Assembly (NCBI RefSeq): GCF_039839785.1
Contig: NZ_JBDOQT010000001.1
Coordinates: forward strand, 3,348,001 to 3,412,000
DNA length: 64,000 nucleotides
Direction: 5' to 3'
DNA from: Pelagibius sp. CAU 1746
GTDB taxonomy: Bacteria; Pseudomonadota; Alphaproteobacteria; Kiloniellales; Kiloniellaceae
The notes under the pieces: model-generated
What the model was told of the DNA's origin: nothing
Databases searched by the model: none
What the model saw: only the letters and a program-made list of their open reading frames with translations
Shown: positions 26,692 to 34,382 of the stretch, in pieces
Position numbering within the stretch: position 1 is the stretch's first letter
Layout of the letters: the number at the start of each line of letters is the position of its first letter
Program-made: the position numbers and the translations under genes

Positions 26692-26945
26692 CAGCGCGCC
26701 GGTCTCCTCTTTGGCCTGGATTCCCTTGGGTCATGGACGGGCCGCCGCGGCCCCCGGCTTCGATGGGGTTTCAGAACCCGACGGCAGGGGTTCATCTGGC
26801 TTTACAGTCCGTCCGCTTGTGCAACAGCCGGCGCCGCAACCGGTCTCGCGGCTGAAACGTATCGAGAGCTTTACGGTGTAAGGACGACGGACCCTGCAGT
26901 TGGCGTTGACGGCCTTCAGCGAAGGGCGGAGAAGACCCGGCCCCT

Positions 26946-27257
26946 TTATCGGGACTTCGCACTGACCGAGTTCATTCCCTGCCCGCCGGACATCACGCGC
27001 GGCTGCGGCGCAGGCGGCCGGCCCTGTTTCATCTCGTCCCAGAGGATGACCCCGAAGTCGTTGACCGGGCCCGGCACAGGCTGCATCTCAAGGCCGGCGC
27101 CGCGCGCGGCCTCCCGGCTCAATGCCCCTGCGTCGAGCGGTGCCGCATCCAGCAGCAGCAAAGCGTCTCCGGTTTGATTTTGCCAAGCCCGGCCGCTGCC
27201 CGGCGCCAACAGAGCCGACGCAAGCACCAGCGTGGCGGCGACTGCCCATTTGATCAT
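26946..27257 (-). CDS. Small exported protein of the amyloid-like cluster
   Basis: 103 residues from ATG 27257. Signal peptide MIKWAVAATLVLASALLAPG, cleaved near GRA. Mature part: WQNQTGDALLLLDAAPLDAG, then LSREAARGAG at about 46-55, then a Pro/Gly/Met-rich tail. The RGAG segment echoes RGM and RGG segments in the 124-residue protein and the lipoprotein nearby. It has its own perfect sigma-54 promoter 73 bases upstream, which ties it to the same regulon although it is separated from the main operon by about 430 bases. No family recognised. Confidence 0.7.
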   Translation of the reverse strand: MIKWAVAATLVLASALLAPGSGRAWQNQTGDALLLLDAAPLDAGALSREAARGAGLEMQPVPGPVNDFGVILWDEMKQGRPPAPQPRVMSGGQGMNSVSAKSR

Positions 27258-27329
27258 CTGGTCCTCCGCGGTTCCGCTCGGCTTCGCCGGTTGTCCGGCG
27301 CGATGTCCCGTCGTCCCGCAGTGACGAAA

Positions 27330-27344
27330 GCAATCAATGTGCCA
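27330..27344 (-). promoter_or_regulatory. Sigma-54 (-24/-12) promoter
   Basis: On the minus strand TGGCACATTGATTGC: exact TGGCAC and TTGC elements with five-base spacing, 73 bases before the start of the 103-residue exported protein and just after the LuxR-type regulator gene. The only other perfect match I noticed in the window is at 26676, on the same strand and in the same cluster. Confidence 0.85.
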
Positions 27345-27378
27345 GCGTCGTCCGAACCATCGAGGATCTACATCGCGG

Positions 27379-28197
27379 CTACGCCAGACCGGCGCGGCCA
27401 ACCGGAAAGACCGAGCCCCCGGGGCAATTCGTAAACCTCACCCTGCCGTCCGCGTTCTGCCGCGGGGCCGGCGAAGCGTCCTGGCTGCCGTCGCCTTCCG
27501 CCCAATCGTCCGCGGCCCGGCCGCCGCCGCGACGTTCCGTCCCGAAGACCTGCGCGGCGAAAAGCGCCGCCTGGGTGCGATTGTGAACCCCCAGCTTGCG
27601 GAAGACCGTGCGCAACTGAGCCTTGACCGTACCTTCGGCGATGCCCAGTTCGCGCGCGATCAGCTTGTTGGATTTTCCGTCCACCAGCCGCTCGAAGATC
27701 ATCGTCTGACGGCGGCTCAGAGACTGAACCGGCTTCTCCACTTCACCGGCGCCGGGTTCGCCACCGGCCGGCGCAGTACGGCAAGACGGTTCCGATGACG
27801 CCATCAAGGCCGAAACCGGCGCGTAGGCGCCTCCGGCCAACACCAGTTCCAGAACCCGCTCCAAGACCGCGAGACTGTCACTTTTGAAGATGTACCCCCT
27901 GGCGCCCTGCTGGATCGATCGGCGGGCATCGAGCGGCCTCTCCGAAGCGGAGACCACGACAAGCGGCGTTTCCGGGCGCAATTCGACGAGACGGCGAATG
28001 CTCTTGTCAGGATCCATTCCCGCCATGCACTGATCGCAGAGTATCAGGTCAAGGTCGCCGGATCCGCTGAGAATAGTCTGCAGCCCGTTATAATCGGATG
28101 CCTCCACCACCTCTATCTCGTCGCCGAAGGCATCGCTCAGCGCGCATCGCAGCCCCGCACGAAAGAGCGCATGGTCATCGGCCAGGGCAACTTTCAT
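27379..28197 (-). CDS. LuxR-family response regulator
   Basis: 272 residues. An N-terminal receiver starts MKVALADDHALFRAGLRCAL, with acidic pair ADDH and the presumed phosphorylated Asp in LILCDQCMAGMD; the switch Ser and Lys appear in VVVSASE and YIFKSDS. A LuxR-type helix-turn-helix follows (LSRRQTMIFERLVDGKSNKL, IARELGIAEGTVKAQLRTVF). The 60-residue C-terminal tail after the HTH is low-complexity. No sensor kinase is adjacent. Its location immediately upstream of the sigma-54-driven exported-protein genes suggests that it takes part in their control, as the LuxR-type CsgD does for curli, but this is inference from position. Confidence 0.88.
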   Translation of the reverse strand: MKVALADDHALFRAGLRCALSDAFGDEIEVVEASDYNGLQTILSGSGDLDLILCDQCMAGMDPDKSIRRLVELRPETPLVVVSASERPLDARRSIQQGARGYIFKSDSLAVLERVLELVLAGGAYAPVSALMASSEPSCRTAPAGGEPGAGEVEKPVQSLSRRQTMIFERLVDGKSNKLIARELGIAEGTVKAQLRTVFRKLGVHNRTQAALFAAQVFGTERRGGGRAADDWAEGDGSQDASPAPRQNADGRVRFTNCPGGSVFPVGRAGLA

Positions 28198-28849
28198 CGA
28201 TCACCCCTCCTCCACCTGCGAGCATCGCCTACGGAGTTCTACGGAAGAGACATCTCGCCCGGTTCACGAGCGTTTGCCGCCGCGCCGCCGGGGGTTCCGG
28301 ATACGGGCCCTCTCGAAAGCGATTTCTCACAGCACGCACCCCCGCAAGGCAGGCAAGTAGGCTTGATGCATCGACTATGATCCAATCCGGGAGCGGCGGC
28401 TCCGGCGATAATCAGACCGGAGATCGCACGGCCGCTTCATTCAGAAAGTCAGGCATGAGCCCTTTCGCTCACGTTTCGCGCTGCCGCAGCCGCCAAGCTG
28501 CTCGGAAGCGCGAGGCTCCGCTTTCCGAATACTCCTGACAGGAAGGATAACGCTGCCGCCGAAACAAATACAATGACTTTCACGGAGCAACGTGACTTTC
28601 CGGCGAACGTAATCGAAAAATATTCCTGAGGCAGTACGAAATGAAAAGAAAAGTCAGAGGCGGCGGAATACATTCGCAATTTTTAGGAAACTGTTTGGTG
28701 AAACACAGGAAGCAGCAGGTCCGGCCCCGCCTTCTACCGCGCCAAGGCCGATTCGCCACAACAAGGGAGACCAGATCGGATCCACAGGGGCGGTGGATCG
28801 CCTCTGGCGATTCCCGCCGGCCCTGATCAGCCCTAGCGGTTTCCTTGCT
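28198..28849. other. Gene-poor region upstream of the LuxR regulator
   Basis: About 650 bases with no convincing gene on either strand. The part at 28555-28700 is clearly AT-richer than the window average (for example AATCGAAAAATATTCCTGAG), with a repeated TGACTTTC, and is likely regulatory for the minus-strand regulator or a trace of acquired DNA. No -24/-12 element found. Confidence 0.4.
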
Positions 28850-29026
28850 CTACTGCCCGCCGTTCTTTGTCTTGAAGAGCATGACATAGAATTCATAGAT
28901 CGCCATCACGGCGACGACGACGATCACCGCGATCAGTTCGGGATCGGGGACAAAGCCGACCAGGATACCGAAGAATCCGAGCAGCACAGCCACGGCCAAG
29001 ACGCCAATCACCTTATCAATTATCAT
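28850..29026 (-). CDS. Small two-helix membrane protein downstream of the amidase
   Basis: 58 residues. Starts MIIDKVIGVLAVAVLLGFFG, then ILVGFVPDPELIAVIVVVAV and a short charged tail ending FKTKNGGQ. Two hydrophobic helices are separated by a PDPE turn. Start ATG at 29026 has an AGAGGG site; it lies 27 bases after the amidase stop, so it is probably the last gene of the dctPQM-amidase unit. The clean hydrophobic pattern and codon structure make it a real gene despite its size. Function unknown. Confidence 0.7.
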   Translation of the reverse strand: MIIDKVIGVLAVAVLLGFFGILVGFVPDPELIAVIVVVAVMAIYEFYVMLFKTKNGGQ

Positions 29027-29053
29027 ATCTTCGTACCCTCTGCATCGCGCGTT

Positions 29054-30400
29054 CTATGCCGCTTCGGCAAGAAATCCGGCCAGCCAGTGCGCGCTGCGCA
29101 GCAGACGGCCGTCGTCGCCGCGCCGGCCGACCAGTTGCACGCCGACCGGCAAGCCATTCTCCCCCTGCAACAGCGGCAGCGTCACCGCGGGCGTGCCGCA
29201 GAAAGTCCAGATGCCGTTGAAGGCCGGGCTGCCGGTGGAACTCAGCCCTTCCGGCGCCGCCCCCGGGGAAGCCGGCGTGAGAATCGCATCGTATCGGCTG
29301 AAGATCGCCTCCAGCGCATCGTTCAACAGCCGCGGCCAGTCGAGAGCCGCCAGGTAATCGTGCGCCAGGATACGCCGGCCCTCGTCTATAGCCTGCTGCA
29401 TCTCGCCGCTCAGCTTGTCGCGGCCGCGCCTTTCATAGTGGTGATAGGACTTGGAAAGCTCCGCGAGCTGCACCAACTCGCAGAGCTGCAGCGCCTGTGC
29501 GAAAACCGGCGGCAGTTCCACCTCGTCACAGTTCTCGCCCAGGGCCTCCGACAACTCGGCGAAACCGTCGTGAACGTCGGCCGAAGCGGTGTCCCAGGCC
29601 GGCTGGCGCACCAGGGCGAAGGCCGGATTCACCGGCGGCGCGGACGCGGCGGTCTCCGGCAGGCGCGGCGACGGCATCAGGGCGGTCGCCGGATCGCCGT
29701 CGTCCTGGCCGAAGAGGCTGTCGGCCAGCAAGGCGGCCGCGCCGATGCTGGCGCCGAAGACGCCCAGGGTATCCAGCGACGGCGCCTGGGAAAGCACCCC
29801 GCTGCGCGGTATCGCGCCGAAGGTCGGCTTGTAGCCCACCACGCCACAAAAGGACGCCGGCCGGATCACCGAGCCCACGGTCTGAGTGCCCAGCGCCAGC
29901 GGCACCATGCCCGCGGCCACCGCGGCGGCGGACCCCGAGGAGGAGCCACCGGGAGTGTGGGCCGGATCATGGGGATTGCGCGTCTTGCCCGGACTGCGCA
30001 GGGCCAGTTCGGTCGTCACCGTCTTGCCCATGATGAGCGCGCCGGCCTGCTTCAGACGTTTGACCACGTAGGCATCGGCTGACGGCTTGCGGCCGGCATC
30101 CAGCGGCGTGCCGTTCTCGGTGGGAATCCCCTCGGTGTCGATGACGTCCTTCAAACCCACCGGCAGGCCATGCAACGGTCCGATGGGGCGCCCGGCCGCG
30201 CGATGCTCGTCCAGCCGGCGGGCCTGCTGCATCACATGGTCGCCATCCAGCCAGGCCCAGGCGCCGACGTCCTCCTCGCGGCGGCCGACGACGCCGAGGC
30301 AAGCCTCGGCCAATTCCACGGCCCTAAGCGCGCCACCGGCGAGCCGGTCGCGCAGTTCGACCGCATCGAGCCTCAGGATATCGTCGTTCACCACAACCAT
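29054..30400 (-). CDS. Amidase-signature-family hydrolase
   Basis: 448 residues. The Ser-cisSer-Lys triad is visible: Lys in GLPVGLKDVIDT, Ser in GGSSSGSAAAVAAG, and the second Ser in GTQTVGSVIRPAS. The family hydrolyses amides in many small molecules; the GatA subunit of the tRNA amidotransferase is excluded by the absence of GatB/GatC and by the shorter, divergent C-terminus. The gene begins four bases after dctM stops, so the amide is probably the imported TRAP substrate or a product of it. Substrate is unknown. Confidence 0.87.
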   Translation of the reverse strand: MVVVNDDILRLDAVELRDRLAGGALRAVELAEACLGVVGRREEDVGAWAWLDGDHVMQQARRLDEHRAAGRPIGPLHGLPVGLKDVIDTEGIPTENGTPLDAGRKPSADAYVVKRLKQAGALIMGKTVTTELALRSPGKTRNPHDPAHTPGGSSSGSAAAVAAGMVPLALGTQTVGSVIRPASFCGVVGYKPTFGAIPRSGVLSQAPSLDTLGVFGASIGAAALLADSLFGQDDGDPATALMPSPRLPETAASAPPVNPAFALVRQPAWDTASADVHDGFAELSEALGENCDEVELPPVFAQALQLCELVQLAELSKSYHHYERRGRDKLSGEMQQAIDEGRRILAHDYLAALDWPRLLNDALEAIFSRYDAILTPASPGAAPEGLSSTGSPAFNGIWTFCGTPAVTLPLLQGENGLPVGVQLVGRRGDDGRLLRSAHWLAGFLAEAA

Positions 30401-30404
30401 CGGC

Positions 30405-31823
30405 TCACCCGTAGATCAGGCCAGGCAGCCAGAAGGCGATCTGCGGCTGCAGGTAGAGCACCGCCATGGCAACAAACACCAGCAGCAGGAAGGGGAAGCA
30501 GCCCTTGAATATCTGCACCAACTGCACTTGAGGTGGCGCGATCCCCTTCAGGTAGTAGGCCGACATCGCCATCGGCGGAGTCAGGAAGGACGTCTGCAGG
30601 TTCAGGGCCACGAGAATGCCGAAGAACAGCGGGTCGATGCCGAAGTGCGGCAGCAGCGGCAGGAAGATCGGCACGAAGATGATGATGATCTCCGACCACT
30701 CGAGCGGCCAGCCGAGCAGGAAGATGATGAGTTGGGCCAGCAAGAGGAACTGCAGTGGCGAGATGTTGAGGCCGGTGACGAACTCGTTGATGACCTGCTC
30801 ACCGCCCAGGTAGGAGAAGACCGAGGAGAAGGTCCAGGACCCGACGAAGAGCCAGCAGACCATCGCCGTCGTGCGCACCGTGAGGTAGACCGATTCCCGC
30901 AACCGATTCCAGGTCAGCGCCCGATAAGCGACGGCCAGGACCAGGCCGCCCAGCGCGCCGATCGAGGCCGCTTCTGTCGGCGTCGCCAGGCCGAAGAGAA
31001 TAGCGCCCAGAACCGCCAGGATAAGAAAGGCGAGCGGGAAGAACGACGTCAGCAGCAACACGACGAGCTTGAAGAAAGGAATGTCCGGCACCTCGTCGGC
31101 CCTTGGTCGCGGCGCCACTTGCGGCTGCACGATAGCGCGCCCCACCACATAGCAAAGATAGAGTCCCGAGAGCAGAAGCCCCGGCAGGATCGCACCGGCA
31201 TAGAGCTGCACGATCGACACACCCGAGGAAGCGGCATAGACGATCAGCATGATCGACGGCGGGATCAGGATGCCCAGCGTGCCGCCGGCACAGATGATGC
31301 CCGACGCGAAGCTGCTCTCGTAGCGCGCGTTCAACATGGCCGGCAGCGCCAGCAGCCCCATCAGCGTCACCACCGCGCCGACGATGCCGGTGGCGGTGGC
31401 GAAGAGCGTGCAGGTGATGAGCGCCGCCACGGCCATGGAGCCGGGAATCCGCCGCGAGGCGATGTTCAGGGTGGAGAACAGCCGCGCGACGATATTGGCG
31501 CGCTCCACGATATAGCCCATGAAGAGGAACAGCGGCACCGCCGTGAGGACCTCGTTGGTCATCACCGAGTATGTCTGATTGATGAAGAGGTCGAAAATCC
31601 GGTTGTTGAACAGGCCTTCGACCCAGAGCTCCGCCTGGGTCCAGGAATCCGCGCCCCCTTCCACCGCCCGGTTATAGGCCCGCCACATGCGCGGGCCGTC
31701 GAAGTAGGCGTAGTAGCCGAAACTGATGCCCATGGCCATCAGCGTGAAGGCGATCGGAAAGCCCAGGAAGATGATGATAATGAAGATGCCCAGCATGAAG
31801 AGGGCAATTTGCGGATCGCTCAT
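30405..31823 (-). CDS. dctM: TRAP transporter large permease DctM
   Basis: 472 residues with about 12 hydrophobic segments. Typical DctM landmarks are ALFMLGIFIIIIFLGFPIAF at the N-terminus, FLFMGYIVERANIVARLFST, and CAGGTLGILIPPSIMLIVYA. It forms the Na+- or H+-driven translocation unit with DctQ in the inner membrane. The start overlaps the dctQ stop by four bases. The length and sequence resemble the TakM type associated with keto/hydroxy acid and related carboxylate binding proteins. Confidence 0.93.
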   Translation of the reverse strand: MSDPQIALFMLGIFIIIIFLGFPIAFTLMAMGISFGYYAYFDGPRMWRAYNRAVEGGADSWTQAELWVEGLFNNRIFDLFINQTYSVMTNEVLTAVPLFLFMGYIVERANIVARLFSTLNIASRRIPGSMAVAALITCTLFATATGIVGAVVTLMGLLALPAMLNARYESSFASGIICAGGTLGILIPPSIMLIVYAASSGVSIVQLYAGAILPGLLLSGLYLCYVVGRAIVQPQVAPRPRADEVPDIPFFKLVVLLLTSFFPLAFLILAVLGAILFGLATPTEAASIGALGGLVLAVAYRALTWNRLRESVYLTVRTTAMVCWLFVGSWTFSSVFSYLGGEQVINEFVTGLNISPLQFLLLAQLIIFLLGWPLEWSEIIIIFVPIFLPLLPHFGIDPLFFGILVALNLQTSFLTPPMAMSAYYLKGIAPPQVQLVQIFKGCFPFLLLVFVAMAVLYLQPQIAFWLPGLIYG

Positions 31824-32464
31824 GAGCGCGTGTCACCCCGGCCGGTGTTTTGGTCCAACGGCTTTACGTAGTCGATGGCCTCGGAACCGTGGTCGAGCAC
31901 CTCGTGCGCCTTCTTGTCCATCAGCATGACCTCGGTTTCCTCGATGTCGTCGGCTGCCCGCAGCCATTCGTTTGTGCGGATGCAGAGGATGCAGCGCATG
32001 ATCTGGGCGATACCCTGGACCACCAGCAGCAGGCCCGCCGCCACGATCACCGACTTCAGCTGGAAGACGGGGACGCCGGCGGGGCTGTTTACGCTGACCT
32101 CCAGATAGCCCCAGGAACGCGCGGCATACTTCCATCCGGAAAGAACGAGGGCCAGAACGCCGGGGAAGAAGAAGATGAAGTAGAGGACCAGTTCCACCTT
32201 CGCCTGGGTCTTCGGCTGCCAGAGCCGGTAGATGAAATCGCCGCGCACGTGGCCGCCGCGCGACAGCGTGTAGGCGCCGCCCATCATGAAGAGCGTGCCG
32301 TACATGATGAAGGAGACGTCCAGCGACCAGGAGGTCGGCGCGTTCAGCAGGTAACGCACGAAAACCTCATAGGCCATGCCGAAGGTCATTACCAGGATCG
32401 TCCAGGCAAAGGCCTTGCCGAACCAGGCCGAAAGCCGGTCGGCAAACCTGATGTAGCGGATCAT
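31820..32464 (-). CDS. dctQ: TRAP transporter small permease DctQ
   Basis: 214 residues, four hydrophobic segments. Conserved features are YEVFVRYLLNAPTSWSLDVS and TLSRGGHVRGDFIYRLW, the usual DctQ motif with the charged HVRGD. C-terminal 60 residues are soluble and acidic. Works with DctM in the inner membrane. Separated from dctP by 125 bases holding a strong hairpin. Confidence 0.92.
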   Translation of the reverse strand: MIRYIRFADRLSAWFGKAFAWTILVMTFGMAYEVFVRYLLNAPTSWSLDVSFIMYGTLFMMGGAYTLSRGGHVRGDFIYRLWQPKTQAKVELVLYFIFFFPGVLALVLSGWKYAARSWGYLEVSVNSPAGVPVFQLKSVIVAAGLLLVVQGIAQIMRCILCIRTNEWLRAADDIEETEVMLMDKKAHEVLDHGSEAIDYVKPLDQNTGRGDTRS

Positions 32465-32528
32465 CGCCTCATCTCAGCCATTGTTGAATGCTTCGAAAAC
32501 CAACTGCTTGCCGGGGGCAATCAGCAAT

Positions 32529-32569
32529 CCGCTCCGGCGCCGGTATTGTGGACCGAGCAGCCGGAGCGG
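32529..32569 (-). promoter_or_regulatory. Intercistronic hairpin between dctP and dctQ
   Basis: CCGCTCCGG at 32529-32537 is answered by CCGGAGCGG at 32561-32569, a nine-base perfect stem with a 23-base loop, between the stop of dctP and the start of dctQ. There is no U-run, so it is more likely an mRNA-stabilising or partially terminating structure that keeps the binding protein in excess over the permease, as is common in binding-protein operons. Confidence 0.6.
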
Positions 32570-32589
32570 TCATGCAGAAATCCCGCAGC

Positions 32590-33729
32590 TTACAGTTTCA
32601 GCTTGCCAGGGAAGTAGTGGTTATAAGCAAGCGCGTAGTCCGGCGAGTTCATCAACTCGTAGAACACAACCCGCTCAACCCAGGCGCGCTGGCTGTCGAG
32701 GACCTTTTTCATGTAGGCGTCCTCTTCCAGGGTCGGGATCAACTCGTCCCAGGCCTTCAGCTCGGCGTCGAGGATCTCCTTGGAGGTCCGGTGGACGGTC
32801 ACGCCATGTTCGGACTGCAGCTTCTGCAGGTCCGAAGAATAGTTATCCAGCGCGAGCGCGGTATTGGAGGTGCTGACCGCCTCCACGCCGTACTGCAGGA
32901 TGGCCGACAAATCGTCCGGCAGGTCGTCGAAGAAATCCTTATTGAAGAGGAATTCGAACGACTCACTGGCCTGGTGATAGGACGACAGCATGTAGTTCTT
33001 GGCCACGTCCTGAGCACCGAAGCGCATGTCGGACGACGGATTGTTGAACTCGAAGGCGTCGATCACGCCGCGCTCCATGGCCGGCACGATTTCACCGCCC
33101 GGCAACTGGGCCACGCTCATGCCGAGACGTTGCATGAGATCGGCGGCCAAGCCCACGGTGCGGTACTTGAAGCCCTGCAGGTCCGACACCTTGCTGACCG
33201 GCTCCTTGAACCAGCCGAAAGGCTGAGCCGGCATCGGGAAGCCGTAGAAGCCATAGACGTTGAGGCCGAGAATCTGCTGGGTCAGTTCCGCGTAGAGCTC
33301 CTTGCCGCCGCCGGCATAGAACCACGCCAGCATGGTGTTGGCGCTGCCGCCGAACACCGGACCGGTGCCGAACAGCGAGGCGGCCTTGTGCTTGCCGTAC
33401 CAGTAGACCGGCACGGTGTGGGCGGCATCGAGCACGCCGTCGTTCACCGCGTCCAGCACCTGGAAAGCCGCGACCACGGCGCCAGCAGGCAAGAGGTCGA
33501 CTTTCAGGCGGCCGCCGGACATCTTTTCCACGCGCTCGACATACTGGCGGGCGAAATCCATCCAGATATCGGAGGCCGGCCAGGACGTCTGCATCTTCAC
33601 AACCAGCGGGGCCTGGCCGATGGCAGCCGGCGCCGCCAGCGTGCTCGCCGCGGTCGCACCGGCGGCAATGGCGCCGCCTTTCAGGAGCTTGCGGCGCGAT
33701 ACTGCTTTTGTTTCGGACTTATTCTTCAC
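32590..33729 (-). CDS. dctP: TRAP transporter substrate-binding protein DctP (TakP-like)
   Basis: 379 residues from a GTG at 33729 with GGGAGG eight bases upstream. A twin-arginine signal (AVSRRKLLKGGAIAAGA) indicates Tat export. The mature part contains KMQTSWPASDIWMDFARQY, YGFPMPAQPFGWF and the substrate-contact region FEFNNPSSDMRFGAQDV, all like the alpha-keto acid-binding TakP branch. It delivers a carboxylate-bearing ligand to DctQM. First gene of dctPQM-amidase-small membrane protein. Ligand cannot be read; the amidase and the nearby N-methylglycine enzymes suggest an amide or methylated amino compound. Confidence 0.92.
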   Translation of the reverse strand: MKNKSETKAVSRRKLLKGGAIAAGATAASTLAAPAAIGQAPLVVKMQTSWPASDIWMDFARQYVERVEKMSGGRLKVDLLPAGAVVAAFQVLDAVNDGVLDAAHTVPVYWYGKHKAASLFGTGPVFGGSANTMLAWFYAGGGKELYAELTQQILGLNVYGFYGFPMPAQPFGWFKEPVSKVSDLQGFKYRTVGLAADLMQRLGMSVAQLPGGEIVPAMERGVIDAFEFNNPSSDMRFGAQDVAKNYMLSSYHQASESFEFLFNKDFFDDLPDDLSAILQYGVEAVSTSNTALALDNYSSDLQKLQSEHGVTVHRTSKEILDAELKAWDELIPTLEEDAYMKKVLDSQRAWVERVVFYELMNSPDYALAYNHYFPGKLKL

Positions 33730-34382
33730 AGCTTTCCTCCCATTTTTATTGATGACCCGTCGTGGGCCGGTCCTCCTCGGACTTTGGCTGGCATCGAGAC
33801 CGGACGTCACCAACCCTTCAAAACTAGCACAAACCACCTTCGATTCTTGTGCAAATCCACAAATCGTGAACATACCGCAGAACCGAAACGGAACCGACCA
33901 GGCGACAACCCGGCCACCGCACCAGCGGCCGCGTGGCGGCGCCGTGGCGGTATTGCGGCGATCAATTGACTGAAATTCCTGGTCGCAGGCGACCGTCACC
34001 GGCGGTGCGACAGCCCTCGCCACGACCGCGCGATACCGGCGCTACCCAAGGTCCTGCGGCGCGCTGTTGCTTTCCTCCCTAAGTACCATTTCGTTCCACC
34101 GCCCCTGTTTCCCGAGGCTTTCACCGTGGCTGATTCCCGCAGTCCGGGAACCCGCTTCATACTGCACGACAAATCTTCGTAACCACAACAGAAATTGGTC
34201 GAAAATTGGTCCTGCAGCGGGTTGTTTTCCATACCAGTTTTGGCCCGATACGCCCTTTAAGGCCGGCCGGAATACTACGCCGCCGCCACAACCATGACCA
34301 TAGCGGAAGACAACTTATTCGTCGCTATCGGCCATCTCGCAATCGCTCCGGCGAGAATGGCGATGCCGGCTGCCGGCCCCGC
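33730..34382. other. Intergenic region upstream of dctP
   Basis: About 650 bases between dctP and the end of the dimethylglycine-dehydrogenase-like gene, both on the minus strand. It should contain the dctP promoter, probably near 33840-33900 where AT content rises. Short frames here have no coding character. Nothing else recognised. Confidence 0.45.

Noticed and set aside
29054-30400. Amidase as GatA of the Glu/Asp-tRNA amidotransferase
   Set aside because: No gatB or gatC nearby, TRAP operon context, and a divergent C-terminus.
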